From Mesorhizobium sp. RMAD-H1 (lineage in GTDB: Bacteria > Pseudomonadota > Alphaproteobacteria > Rhizobiales > Rhizobiaceae), in NCBI RefSeq assembly GCF_014191375.1, contig NZ_JACHWN010000006.1:124001-188000 (forward strand): a DNA stretch of 64,000 nt. The letters run 5' to 3'. The notes under the pieces were generated by a model. That model did no database searches, was not told where the DNA came from, and saw nothing but the letters and a program-made list of their open reading frames with translations. Shown one piece after another: positions 46,115 to 55,402 of this stretch (position 1 is the first letter of the stretch; every line of letters begins with the position of its first letter). Both the position numbers and the translations under genes were made by a program.

Positions 46115-47065
46115 ATGCTGAACGGAATTCTCCTGGCCTTTGCCGCCTATGCCGCCTTTGCGTTCAGCGATGCCTGCGTCAAATTCCTCGATGGAAGTCT
46201 CTCCCCCTATGAAATCGCCTTTTTCGGCGCGGTGTTCGGCCTGGCCGCCCTGCCCTTCATGAGGCGTAATGGCGAGAATTGGCGGGACATATTCATCACC
46301 CGCAACAAGCCGATGTGGCTGCTGCGCACCATCATGGCCACCTCGGGCGTGATCGGCAGCGTCGTTGCCTTCACCTATCTCTCAATGGCCGAGGCTTTCG
46401 CGCTGATCTTTCTTCTGCCTGCCTTCGTGACGATCCTCTCCGTCCTGTTCCTGAAGGAGCAGGTCGGCTGGAAACGGTGGTCCGCCGTGGTGATCGGCTT
46501 TGTCGGCGTGCTGATCGTGCTGCGCCCCGGTTTCCGCGAGCTGTCGCTCGGCCATCTCGGCGCCCTTTTTGCCGGCTTCAGCGGCGCTGTCGGCATCATC
46601 ATCCTGCGCGTCATGGGCAAGCATGAAAAGCGCATCACGCTTTATTCCAGCGGTCTCATCGGCCCCATCATCATCTGCGGCCTGCTGACGGTGAGCGATT
46701 ATGCGAGCCCAACGCTGGAACAGTGGCTCTATCTCGCCGGCTACGGCCTTCTCGCCGCGCTGGCCAACATCCTCCTGATGATCGCCGCCCAGCGCGCACC
46801 TGCCAGCGCCATCGCCTCCCCCCAATACAGCCAGATGATCTGGGCGATCCTTTTCGGCTATCTCGTCTTTCACGACACGATCGATCTGCCGATGCTGACC
46901 GGCATCATCCTGATCATCATCTCCGGCTTCTTCACTTTCGTACGGGAGGAAAAGAGGGGCGTCACGCAGCCGCTGTCGGTCGCGACCTCCGAGCCCGGTC
47001 CCGTTCTCGTGCCCGAGGAAACGCAATCGGCCTCCACGGGCGGCCTTTCCGACAAATCTCTGTGA
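46115..47065 (+). CDS. EamA/DMT-family transporter
   Basis: The 316-residue membrane protein has about ten hydrophobic segments and the two EamA repeats. The first runs through FSDACVKFLDGSLSPYEIAFFGAVFG to VLIVLRPG; the second holds ASPQYSQMIWAILFGYLVF. The tail of about 40 residues after FFTFVREEKRG is hydrophilic and non-conserved. Members export amino acids or other small metabolites; no substrate can be given. Confidence 0.85.
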   Translation: MLNGILLAFAAYAAFAFSDACVKFLDGSLSPYEIAFFGAVFGLAALPFMRRNGENWRDIFITRNKPMWLLRTIMATSGVIGSVVAFTYLSMAEAFALIFLLPAFVTILSVLFLKEQVGWKRWSAVVIGFVGVLIVLRPGFRELSLGHLGALFAGFSGAVGIIILRVMGKHEKRITLYSSGLIGPIIICGLLTVSDYASPTLEQWLYLAGYGLLAALANILLMIAAQRAPASAIASPQYSQMIWAILFGYLVFHDTIDLPMLTGIILIIISGFFTFVREEKRGVTQPLSVATSEPGPVLVPEETQSASTGGLSDKSL

Positions 47066-47138
47066 AACCATCCGGGCTTTCGGTCGTTCGGCGCATGAGG
47101 GGGACGGGAAGATGTCACCCTTCAGAAAGGAGCGAACG

Positions 47139-47579
47139 ATGAGCGCTACCGGATTGGAAGTTTTCGACAAGACCGTTCACGTCACCAATACCTGGCTGGA
47201 CGAGATCATGGATGAAGTGGGGCCGGACCGGCAGCTGGCCTGGAAAACGCTCGGCGTGGTTACCCGCGCGACCAGAGACCTGCTGATGCCGGAGCTTGCC
47301 GCCCATCTCGGTGTGCAGCTGCCGCTTCTGGTGCGAGGCACCTATTACGAGCAGTATCAGCCCTCTCACCAGCCCAGTCAGGAACGCTCGCTGGATGATT
47401 TCATGAAGCATGTCGAGCAGGGCCTGGCCGGCTCCCGGCCGGTCAATCCTGAGGTTGCGGTGAAATCGGTGTTCCACGTCCTTTCGCATTATGTCGAGCC
47501 AGGACAGATCAGGAAGGTCCGTGATGCCCTTCCCGCCGATATCCGCCGGATGTGGCCCGATCCCGACGTGAAGCATTAG
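47139..47579 (+). CDS. DUF2267 domain protein
   Basis: The protein has 146 residues from the ATG at 47139, which has AAAGGAG seven bases upstream. The sequence (EVFDKTVHVTNTWLDEIMDEVG, AWKTLGVVTRATRDLL, LPLLVRGTYYEQY, VFHVLSHYVEPGQIRKVRDALPADIRRMWPD) is typical of DUF2267, a helical family often found near stress genes; its function is not established. It overlaps the convergent Pcm-fusion gene by four bases at the stops. Confidence 0.85.
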   Translation: MSATGLEVFDKTVHVTNTWLDEIMDEVGPDRQLAWKTLGVVTRATRDLLMPELAAHLGVQLPLLVRGTYYEQYQPSHQPSQERSLDDFMKHVEQGLAGSRPVNPEVAVKSVFHVLSHYVEPGQIRKVRDALPADIRRMWPDPDVKH

Positions 47580-49582
47580 AGTCCGAACGGATAGGTCTCG
47601 GGCACGCCTGGCCTGACATGTTCGGGACCGAGCGGCGTGACGGCGGAAGTCTCGTCGAACCAGACATAGGCATCGAACTGCTGCGGCAGCGACGCATGGG
47701 CATAATGGCTCATGCGTTCGGTGTCGGGTCGGTAGATCACCCCGATGAACCGTTCAAGCCGAGGCTCCAGCAGGCGGAAGCGCAGCGCCTCGTCCCGCCG
47801 GAAATCGAGCAGGAAACGCGGCCTGTCGGCATCATGGCACAGCCTTTCATAACTTTCGTCGTGCGAGGGCCGGACCTGCATGATCTGCATGTCGCTGTCC
47901 CAATCATGGGCGGCGGCGACCGTGCCGGTATGCGTGCCCAAGCCGATCAGCGCCGCCTCGGCGCCGAAACGCTCGCGGCAGAGCTGGCCGATGTTCAATT
48001 CGTCCCGGATCGAGCCCATCTCGGTATGGCGGGCATCGCCGATATGGGAATTATGCGCCCAGACGACCGCCTTTGACGCCGGTCCGTGCGCCTCCAGAAG
48101 ATGCTCGAGCGTTTCGAACATGTGGGTGTCGCGCAGGTTCCAGGATTCGGCACCGCCATAGTACATGATCCTGTAATAGCGCTCGGCCGATGTGATCAGC
48201 CGGGCATTCTGGGCCGCGTCGAGAAAGGCCTCGCCGTCCTTCAGCGCGTATTCGAGCCGCTTTTTCAGGAGCTCGCGGCACTGTTCGATCACCGCCTGCT
48301 CGCATTTGCTGTAACCCGACGTCAGCACGGCGCGGCCATAGGTCGAAGGCTCTCTCTGCCACGGTGTAAGGCAGCCATAACGCTCACGTGCGATTACTGC
48401 CGCTTGCGGATCCACCTCGTCGAGATATTTCAGCACCGCGGCGATGGATTCCCGCATGTTGTAGATGTCGAGCCCGTAGAAGGCGGCGCGCCGGTCGGCT
48501 GGCAGATCACGGTTGTGCTCGTGCATCCAGTCGGTGAACGCCGCGACATCCGTGTTGCGCCACATCCAGGTGGGAAACCGCTGGAACGGCAGCTGGCCCT
48601 CGGTCCGGGTTGCGCGATGGCGCACATAGCGGTCGACGGCCGAGGCATCCGGCCAGTCGGCCTCGACCGCAACGATCGTGAAGCCGTGCTTTTCGATGAG
48701 CCGCCTGGTGATCGCAGCGCGCGCCCGGTAGAACTCGGACGTGCCATGGCTCGCCTCGCCCAGAAGCACCACACGCCTGTTGGCGAAGCGGTCGAACAAC
48801 GCCGCGAAAGCCGGATTGTCGATTTCCGGCAGGAGCTCGGCAGCGGCGGCGATCATCGCCGGAAGGCTGAGAGCAGGCGAGCGATGCAGCGCAGAATGCC
48901 CGGTCCCCGGGTTGCCGTCGCTCGCCGGACGTTGTTCTCCCCAGCCTTGTTCTCCGATGAGCGGCACAAACATGACGCCGCCCAGATCCTCCTCCTCGAA
49001 TTTGGTGCCGCTCGTGCGCGTGATCTTGAGGAGGCGCTGGCTGTGGGTTTCTGGCCCGACGGGTATGACCAGCCGCCCGCCGATATCGAGCTGGTCCATG
49101 AGCATCTGCGGCGGCCCCGGCCCGCCGGCAGCGACAATGACGGCATCGAAGGGCGCGGCTTCCGGCCAGCCTTTCGTGCCGTCGCCGATGCGCAGTTCGA
49201 TATTGTTAAAGCCAAGCTTTTCGAAACGCCGGCGCGCCACCTCGCCCAGCGCCGCATGCCGCTCGATCGTATGGACGCGTCCGGCAATGCGCGCCATGAC
49301 GGCGGCCGCATATCCCGAGCCGGTGCCGACATCGAGCACCTTGTCGCCCGGCTTGATGCCGGCCGCCTCGATCATCAGCGCGACGATATAGGGCTGGGAG
49401 ATCGTCTGCCCTTCGCCGATCGGCAGCGGTCCGTCCTCATAGGCGAATTCCTCGAAGCCGGGCTCGACGAATTCCTCGCGCGGAACGTCGCGCATGGCGT
49501 TCAGGACATTCTCGTCCTTGATGCCGCGCCGGGCCAGCTGATTGTCGACCATGCGGTGACGGGCATAAGCGAGGTCGAGCAT
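47576..49582 (-). CDS. Protein-L-isoaspartate methyltransferase fused to erythromycin-esterase-like domain
   Basis: The protein has 668 residues. The N-terminal part (about 1-215) is a PCMT: GEGQTISQPYIVALMIEAAG, VLDVGTGSGYAAAVMARIAGRVHTIER and VAAGGPGPPQMLMDQLDIGGRLVIPVG. After a short linker the C-terminal part (about 240-668) is erythromycin-esterase-like, with VLLGEASHGTSEFYRARAAITRRL, the EADWPD segment, GLDIYNM and VVWAHNSHIGDARHTEMG holding the family's conserved Glu and His residues. PCMT repairs aged Asp/Asn residues with S-adenosylmethionine; the partner's substrate is unknown. It follows the PoxB-like gene by 15 bases. Confidence 0.9.
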   Translation of the reverse strand: MLDLAYARHRMVDNQLARRGIKDENVLNAMRDVPREEFVEPGFEEFAYEDGPLPIGEGQTISQPYIVALMIEAAGIKPGDKVLDVGTGSGYAAAVMARIAGRVHTIERHAALGEVARRRFEKLGFNNIELRIGDGTKGWPEAAPFDAVIVAAGGPGPPQMLMDQLDIGGRLVIPVGPETHSQRLLKITRTSGTKFEEEDLGGVMFVPLIGEQGWGEQRPASDGNPGTGHSALHRSPALSLPAMIAAAAELLPEIDNPAFAALFDRFANRRVVLLGEASHGTSEFYRARAAITRRLIEKHGFTIVAVEADWPDASAVDRYVRHRATRTEGQLPFQRFPTWMWRNTDVAAFTDWMHEHNRDLPADRRAAFYGLDIYNMRESIAAVLKYLDEVDPQAAVIARERYGCLTPWQREPSTYGRAVLTSGYSKCEQAVIEQCRELLKKRLEYALKDGEAFLDAAQNARLITSAERYYRIMYYGGAESWNLRDTHMFETLEHLLEAHGPASKAVVWAHNSHIGDARHTEMGSIRDELNIGQLCRERFGAEAALIGLGTHTGTVAAAHDWDSDMQIMQVRPSHDESYERLCHDADRPRFLLDFRRDEALRFRLLEPRLERFIGVIYRPDTERMSHYAHASLPQQFDAYVWFDETSAVTPLGPEHVRPGVPETYPFGL

Positions 49583-49597
49583 GACATTCTCCTCCCG

Positions 49598-51355
49598 CTA
49601 GTCGTGATTCATCAGCGATTTCAGCGGTTCCTCGCTGATGTTTTCCTCGATCATCTCGTGTCCCGGCGTTTCCGGCAGCGCCTTGCGGAAATTGCTTTCG
49701 TAATCCGGCGGCATCCTGGGCGGCATCATCGGCTCGTAAGCATCGACCACGGCCTCGATAACGACAGGCCCTTCTGCCGCGAAGGCGGCATCCAGCACGG
49801 GTTCGACCTGATCGGGCTGCGCCACGCTGTAACCGATGCCGCCCATGGCTTCGGCGGCCATGGCGAAATCGATCGGCTGCAATTCGCAGCCGAACTGCGG
49901 ATTGCCGAGGAACATCATCTGCTCCCATGCGATCTGGTTCAGCATGTTGTTCTTCAGGACCAGCACCTTCAGCGGGATGCGGTAGCGGACAGCGGTGGAG
50001 AATTCGCCGAGCTGCATGGCGAAGCCGCCATCGCCGACCACCGCGAAGACCGGCCGTCCGGGGAAGGCTATTCCCGCGGCGATCGCATAGGGCAAGCCGC
50101 AGGCCATGGAGGCGAGCGTGCCGGAGACGCCGAAATCCTGCCCCTCCCTGATGTCGATATGGCGTGCGGCCATCTCCGTATTCTGGCCGGAATCGGTGGC
50201 GAGGATCGCATTTTCGGGCAGGCGTTCCCCGAAGGCCTTCACCACCACTTGCGGCTTCAACGGCACATCATCCTTGTTTTCGGCAAGGGCCATCGCCGCG
50301 CGCCAGCGCTGCATCCCTACCTGCGCTTTCTCCAGGAAGCTGCGATCGCTCTTGCGCACGAGCTTCTCGTTGAGGAGGCGCAAGGTTTCGGCCGCGTCCC
50401 CGACCAGCCCGGCCTCCACCGGATAGCGCAACCCGATGCGCTGGGCGTCCCGGTCGATCTGGACGCCGCGCGCCTTCCCGGGCTCCGGATAATATTCGAT
50501 ATAGGGAAAGGTCGAACCGACAATCAGCAACGCGTCGCATGTCTCGAGCGCCTCCTGCGAGGGCAGCGTGCCGAGAATGCCGATCCCGCCGGTCGTATAG
50601 GGATGGTGGTCGGGCAGCACCGCCTTGCCGAGAAGTGCCTTGGCGACGGGAGCGGCAAGCAGATCGGCGGTCCGTTCCAATTCGGCGCTCGCACCACGGG
50701 CGCCGCGTCCGGCCAGAATAGCGACCTTGCCGGCGCTGTTGAGAATTTCCGCAGCCCTTTCCAGTTCTCGCGGATCTGGCAGTCTGCTGCCCTCGAACCA
50801 TCTGTCCGGCACATGCGAGGGCCGGTTGCGCTTCGACCGCTTGGCCTGGCTGAGTGGAAGTTCCTGCACGTCGCTTGCGATCGACAGATGAGCGACGCCC
50901 CGTTTCGCCAAGGCGGAGCGGCAGGCAAGCCCCGCGAGATTTTCCATATGCGTGGCGTCGGTGACCTGGGCGTTGAAGACGGCGACATCGTTGAAAACGC
51001 GGGTGAGATCCACATCCTGCTGCGTGCATGTCTCGATGAGATCATGAAACTGCATGCCCGTGATGGCGAGCACGGGCGCCTGGTCGAGCTTGGCATCGTA
51101 GAGCCCGGTCAGGAGATGCGTGCCACCGGGACCGGAGGTGGCAAGGCATACGCCGAGCCTGCCCGTCCACTTGGCATAGGCCGAGGCCATGAAAGCTGCG
51201 GATTCCTCGTGTCGCACCTGCACGAAACGGATGCGGTCCTGGCACGTGCGCAATGCCTCCATGATGCCGTTGATGCCGTCGCCGGGCAGGCCGAAGACCA
51301 CCTCCACTTTCCAGTTGATGAGCGTCTCGACGAGAATGTCTGCTGTGTTGGGCAT
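49598..51355 (-). CDS. Thiamine-diphosphate pyruvate oxidase/dehydrogenase (PoxB-like)
   Basis: The protein has 585 residues from the ATG at 51355 (AAAGGTG upstream); an open extension upstream to 52072 is a shadow of the Ku gene. ThDP-enzyme traits are all present: GLPGDGINGIMEAL and RHEESAAFMASAYAKWTG with the catalytic Glu, SGPGGTHLLTGLYDAKLDQAPVLAITG, and VVGDGGFAMQLGEFSTAVRYRIPLKVLVLKNN with the Mg/ThDP motif. It is like PoxB, which oxidises pyruvate to acetate and passes electrons to the membrane, typically in stationary phase. An EcfG-type promoter lies just upstream. Confidence 0.87.
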   Translation of the reverse strand: MPNTADILVETLINWKVEVVFGLPGDGINGIMEALRTCQDRIRFVQVRHEESAAFMASAYAKWTGRLGVCLATSGPGGTHLLTGLYDAKLDQAPVLAITGMQFHDLIETCTQQDVDLTRVFNDVAVFNAQVTDATHMENLAGLACRSALAKRGVAHLSIASDVQELPLSQAKRSKRNRPSHVPDRWFEGSRLPDPRELERAAEILNSAGKVAILAGRGARGASAELERTADLLAAPVAKALLGKAVLPDHHPYTTGGIGILGTLPSQEALETCDALLIVGSTFPYIEYYPEPGKARGVQIDRDAQRIGLRYPVEAGLVGDAAETLRLLNEKLVRKSDRSFLEKAQVGMQRWRAAMALAENKDDVPLKPQVVVKAFGERLPENAILATDSGQNTEMAARHIDIREGQDFGVSGTLASMACGLPYAIAAGIAFPGRPVFAVVGDGGFAMQLGEFSTAVRYRIPLKVLVLKNNMLNQIAWEQMMFLGNPQFGCELQPIDFAMAAEAMGGIGYSVAQPDQVEPVLDAAFAAEGPVVIEAVVDAYEPMMPPRMPPDYESNFRKALPETPGHEMIEENISEEPLKSLMNHD

Positions 51356-51377
51356 GATGATCACCTTTCGGGCGCCC

Positions 51378-51402
51378 AACTCATCAGCCGGCCTATTGTT
51401 CC
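51378..51402 (-). promoter_or_regulatory. EcfG-type promoter for the PoxB-like/Pcm operon
   Basis: Reading on the minus strand, GGAAC, a 16-base spacer and AGTT fit the GGAAC-N18-TT form described for RpoE2. Predicted transcription would begin about 15 bases before the PoxB start codon. It overlaps the upstream edge of the plus-strand site for the Ku gene through a shared TTGTTCC-TACG-GGAACAA palindrome. Confidence 0.5.
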
Positions 51403-51406
51403 TACG

Positions 51407-51431
51407 GGAACAAACGACATTCCCGATCATT
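51407..51431 (+). promoter_or_regulatory. EcfG-type promoter for the first Ku gene
   Basis: GGAAC, a 16-base spacer and CATT (GGAAC-N18-TT) end 27 bases before the Ku start codon. The -10 differs from CGTT at one position. With its divergent partner it suggests that both genes answer to the general stress sigma factor. Confidence 0.5.
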
Positions 51432-51457
51432 CTCCTGACATCCGAGGAACGCACGCC

Positions 51458-52264
51458 ATGGCCCGCCGCACCTATTGGAAAGGCTATCTGAAACTCTCGC
51501 TCGTGACCTGTCCGGTGGCGATGACGCCGGCCACGACGGAGAGCGAGAAGATCCGCTTCCACACCCTCAACCGCAGGACGGGCAACCGCGTCGTCAGCCA
51601 GTATATCGACGCCGTGACGGAGAAGCCGGTCGATGAGGACGACGAGGTCAAGGGCTACCAGAGCGGCGAAGACGAATATGTCATCCTGGAAGACGAGGAA
51701 CTCGAAGCAGTGGCGCTGGAGAGCACCCGGACCATCGACATCGACGTCTTCGTGCCGCGCGACAGCATCGAATGGATCTGGTACGACACGCCGCACTACA
51801 TGGTGCCGGACGACCCGGTCGGCGAGGAAGCCTTCTCCGTGATCCGCGATGCGATGGCGGCGACCAATACGGTGGGCATCTCGCGCCTCGTCATGTATCG
51901 CCGGGAGCGCGCGGTGATGCTGGAGCCGCGCGGGCGCGGCATCGTGGTCTGGACGTTGCGCTATGGCGACGAGGTGCGCGACCCCGATGCCTATTTCGGT
52001 CATATCAGGGATGTCACCGCCGAAAAGAAGCTGATGACGCTCCTGAAAAAGCTGATCGATGAACGCACACATCCGTGGGACCCGTCGATGGTGAAGGACC
52101 CGGTGCAGGACCGCTTGCTCGACATCATCACGGCCAAGAAGAAGGGCCGGAAAAAGCCCGCCAAGGCAAAAGCCGAACCCGAGCCGGAACAGCCGAGCAA
52201 TGTCATCAACATCATGGATGCGTTACGCAAGAGCATCTCGGCGGAGAAGAAGGCGAAGGGTTAG
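51458..52264 (+). CDS. ku: Ku-family DNA end-binding protein (first copy)
   Basis: The 268-residue prokaryotic Ku starts at the ATG at 51458 (CGAGGAA upstream). The start ARRTYWKGYLKLSLVTCPVAMTPAT and ESEKIRFHTLNRRTGNRVVSQYID are characteristic. The beta-barrel ring region and a lysine-rich C-terminal tail (KKKGRKKPAKAKAEPEPEQPSNVINIMDALRKS) follow. Ku binds double-strand break ends and recruits LigD. A second Ku and LigD are encoded 3 kb downstream. A 4-kb frame open upstream of this gene is an artefact of high GC. Confidence 0.95.
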   Translation: MARRTYWKGYLKLSLVTCPVAMTPATTESEKIRFHTLNRRTGNRVVSQYIDAVTEKPVDEDDEVKGYQSGEDEYVILEDEELEAVALESTRTIDIDVFVPRDSIEWIWYDTPHYMVPDDPVGEEAFSVIRDAMAATNTVGISRLVMYRRERAVMLEPRGRGIVVWTLRYGDEVRDPDAYFGHIRDVTAEKKLMTLLKKLIDERTHPWDPSMVKDPVQDRLLDIITAKKKGRKKPAKAKAEPEPEQPSNVINIMDALRKSISAEKKAKG

Positions 52265-52837
52265 TTCTTCTCCGCTGCCCCTAAGCTCCTCGCCTGCGGC
52301 TCGTCGCTGGCAGCGGGAGGCAGTTGGGAACCGTTACCACGCCCGCCTGTCGCGCCTGGTCATTGAGGAAGAACGCCCAAGTCCGGGAGATGGGAAGACG
52401 GGCGGTAATGCGAACGCTCGATCTTTGGTAGTTTGACTGCGGTCACAGGACCGCCCGTCCGGCGATTTCCGTCTCCGCCCCTTCCAATCACGGAAAAAGC
52501 CGGCGGCATCCCATGCAAGTCTCACCCTCGCACCGGATATCCGCCGCTCTCCCCGCTTCGACGCCTTTTTCCGGCGCCACCGGTCGTAGTGCCGGCGAGG
52601 AGCGCTTGGGCAGAGCCTCCCCAGCCCCACCGCACGGCAGCGATGAACCGGAGGCGCCGGTCCTTCCCCGCAAAACGCCGTCGCGAGCCGCGTTCCCGCG
52701 GGAAGAACTGAGGGCAAAGATAAAGGCAGGGCGGGAGGTGTGGGATAAGTTTTTGGGAAGGAGGGTTCGTTGCGGCCGATCCTGCCGTTCCGGACCGTCT
52801 AAGTCAAATACCCAAACCACACCAGAGATGAAAGGCC
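52265..52837. other. Gap between Ku and ligD, no supported gene
   Basis: In 573 bases I see no frame with convincing codon use. A 22-codon arginine-rich frame at 52643-52711 has no credible ribosome site. GC-rich stretches and small inverted repeats are present, but nothing with a terminator-like T run that I could support. Confidence 0.5.
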
Positions 52838-55399
52838 CTAGGCAGCAGCCTTCTTCCCGCGCTTCTTCGGCGCCTCCAGCGGCACCGCCGCCGCGCGGAA
52901 ACCATCCCATGGGTCCTTGCGCAGCGATGCCAGCCGGGTGGGCACATTGATGATGGTGAAATAGGCCGGGCCGATATCGGGACCGAGCTCTTCCCAGGTC
53001 AGCGGCGTCGACACGGCCGCACCGGGACGCGCCCGGCTGGAATAGGGCGCAACGGCGGTGGCGCCCCGCTGGTTGCGCAGATAATCGACCAGGATCTTTC
53101 CGCGCCGCTTCGATTTCGTGATGGTCGAGACATAAAGGTCCGGGCTGTCGGCCGCCATGGCATCGGCGATCGATTTCGTGAACGCCTTCACGGCCGTCCA
53201 ATTGGCCTTGGGTTGAAGCGGCGCCACCACATGCAGCCCCTTGCCGCCCGACGTCTTGACGAAAGCGTTGAGGCCCGCCTCTGTCAGCCGCTCGCGCGTT
53301 TCCCGCGCGGCATCGACGACCGCATTCCACGATACGCCCTCGCCCGGATCGAGATCCATCACGATCATATCCGGGCGCTCCCAGTCGGCGACCGTCGAGC
53401 CCCATGGATGGATTTCCAGCACCGCGCCCTGCACCAGGCCGATCAGTCCGTCGAGATCGTTGATGCTGATCATCGGCTCTCCAGATTTGTCCTTCGGATC
53501 CTTCACCAGGACGATATTCGGATTGAGCCCCTTCCAGGCGTGCTTCTGGAAGAACGAGTGCCCGGCAATGCCCTGCGGGCATCGCACCAGAGCAAGCGGA
53601 CGGCCGACGACGAAGGGCGCGATATGCCGCCATATCTCGGTATAGTAATCGGCGAGGCCCTCCTTGGTGACGCCCTCATCCGGCCAGTAGATGCGGTCGG
53701 GATGCGTGAGCCGGACCTTGCGCCGCGGCGTCCTGGATGTGGTCGGTGCCATCTTCGTCGTTTCCCGCACGACGCTCTCCGCAGGCTTGTCTTCCCGCAA
53801 GCCCCGGAAGGAAGCATGCCTGATATTGTCGCCGGCTGTCCAGCTGCGAAATTCGATCTCGGCGACGTTCTCGGGCCTGACATAGCGGACCTGCCTGGCC
53901 TCTTCCGCCGTCAGCCTTTCGGCAAAGGGGCTCGACGGGATGCGAATGCGCTCGAGCCGCCGGTAGAGATCTTCGGCAAGCGAGGCAGTGAACCCCGTCC
54001 CCACACGCCCGACATGCATGAGCTTGCCCTCGTCATAATAGCCCAGCACCAGCGAGCCGATCGCCTTGCGCGACGTGGACGAGGGAACATAGCCGGCAAT
54101 CACGAATTCCTGCCGGGCCGAGCATTTGGACTTGATCCAGTCCTTCCCGCGTCCCGAGCGGTAGGGTGCGTCCCGCTTTTTCGAGACGATGCCCTCCAGG
54201 CTCAGCCGGCAGGCATGGGTAAGCACGAGACTGCCCTGCTCCTCGAAATGGGAACTGTAGCGGACCATTCCGGACCGGGACCCGACGATCCGCTCCAGAA
54301 GCGCCTTGCGCTCGATGAGCGGCAATCCACGAAGGTCGTATCCGTCGAGATAAAGGAGATCGAAAACATAAAAAACGAAGCGGTCGGACCGCCCTTCGCT
54401 CAGATCGGTCTGCAAGGCGGAAAAATCCGATGCGCCGACATCCGTCTCAACGACGAGTTCACCATCGATCAGCGCCGTGCCGACCGGCAGATCGCGCAGC
54501 GCCTCAGTGACTTCCTTGCCGAATTTTTTCGTCCAGTCGAGCCCGCTGCGCGTCAAGAGCTTGACGCGGCCGGCCTCGACGCGCGCCTGCAGCCGGTAGC
54601 CATCGAACTTGATCTCGTGAAGCCATTGCGCGCCCGTCGGCGGTTTGGGCTGAAGGGTGGCGAACACCGGCTCGACGAAAGCGGGCATCGAGGCCTTCTT
54701 CGCGCCCTTGATTTTCGAAGGATCAGGAAGCGGTGGCGATGCCTCGGCAGCGGCTGCAGCCGGAGCCGCCCTGGATTTGGCCTTCGCCGCCTTGCGCTCG
54801 ATCTTTCCTGTCTTCGAGGACCAACCCGGTTCCTCGCCGGCAACCTCTTCGACAACCCGCCCGGTCTTCACGGATTCAGGCCGCTCCTCCAGAATATCCG
54901 AGGCGCCCTCCGGCCGTGCCGCCTCGTCCTCGCCCTTGATCAGGAGCCAATTATTGCGCTTTTCGCGCGGATTGCGCGCCATGCGGATCAGATGCCAGCG
55001 CCCTGCGAGTTTTTCGCCATGCAGCTCGAATTCGAGATGGCCCTTGGCAAGACCCTTCTTCGCATCGGCGACCGGCGTCCAGCTTCCCCGGTCCCAGACG
55101 ATGACCGTTCCCCCGCCATATTCCCCCTTCGGGATGGTGCCTTCGAAATCGCCATATTCCAGCGGATGGTCCTCGACCTCCACGGCAAGGCGCTTTTCGC
55201 CGGGGACGAGACTTGGACCCCGCGTCACCGCCCAGCTCTTGAGAACACCATCCATTTCGAGCCGCAGATCGTAGTGCAGACGGCGCGCATCATGCTTCTG
55301 GATGACGTAGCTATTGCCCGTCTTGCGGGCTTTGCGCCCTTTGGGTTCAGGCGTTGCTCTGAAATTGCGTTTCGTGCGGTATGTCTTGAGCCCGGCCAC
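52838..55399 (-). CDS. ligD: ATP-dependent DNA ligase D (phosphoesterase-ligase-polymerase)
   Basis: The 853-residue protein has three domains. The 3'-phosphoesterase comes first (about 1-180; FVIQKHDARRLHYDLRLE-type segment and EGTIPKGEYGGGTVIVWDRGSW). The ATP-dependent ligase follows (about 235-540), with the nucleotidyl lysine motif EIKFDGYR near residue 265 and LIDGELV. The primase-polymerase is last (about 570-853; LTHPDRIYWPDEGVTKEGLADYY, IVMDLDPGEG). The order PE-ligase-polymerase is as in Pseudomonas LigD. It trims, fills and seals ends held by Ku in non-homologous end joining. It starts three bases after the second Ku stop codon. Confidence 0.96.
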   Translation of the reverse strand: MAGLKTYRTKRNFRATPEPKGRKARKTGNSYVIQKHDARRLHYDLRLEMDGVLKSWAVTRGPSLVPGEKRLAVEVEDHPLEYGDFEGTIPKGEYGGGTVIVWDRGSWTPVADAKKGLAKGHLEFELHGEKLAGRWHLIRMARNPREKRNNWLLIKGEDEAARPEGASDILEERPESVKTGRVVEEVAGEEPGWSSKTGKIERKAAKAKSRAAPAAAAAEASPPLPDPSKIKGAKKASMPAFVEPVFATLQPKPPTGAQWLHEIKFDGYRLQARVEAGRVKLLTRSGLDWTKKFGKEVTEALRDLPVGTALIDGELVVETDVGASDFSALQTDLSEGRSDRFVFYVFDLLYLDGYDLRGLPLIERKALLERIVGSRSGMVRYSSHFEEQGSLVLTHACRLSLEGIVSKKRDAPYRSGRGKDWIKSKCSARQEFVIAGYVPSSTSRKAIGSLVLGYYDEGKLMHVGRVGTGFTASLAEDLYRRLERIRIPSSPFAERLTAEEARQVRYVRPENVAEIEFRSWTAGDNIRHASFRGLREDKPAESVVRETTKMAPTTSRTPRRKVRLTHPDRIYWPDEGVTKEGLADYYTEIWRHIAPFVVGRPLALVRCPQGIAGHSFFQKHAWKGLNPNIVLVKDPKDKSGEPMISINDLDGLIGLVQGAVLEIHPWGSTVADWERPDMIVMDLDPGEGVSWNAVVDAARETRERLTEAGLNAFVKTSGGKGLHVVAPLQPKANWTAVKAFTKSIADAMAADSPDLYVSTITKSKRRGKILVDYLRNQRGATAVAPYSSRARPGAAVSTPLTWEELGPDIGPAYFTIINVPTRLASLRKDPWDGFRAAAVPLEAPKKRGKKAAA

Positions 55400-55402
55400 G
55401 GA

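Noticed and set aside
48086-51457. A 3.4-kb open frame upstream of and in frame with the first Ku gene.
   Set aside because: It lies antisense to the Pcm fusion and PoxB-like genes, which have complete domains. Its translation has the low-complexity look of a high-GC shadow, and Ku has its own start and promoter.
52643-52711. Short arginine-rich frame in the Ku-ligD gap.
   Set aside because: There is no convincing Shine-Dalgarno and no promoter; arginine-rich products are common in random GC-rich sequence.
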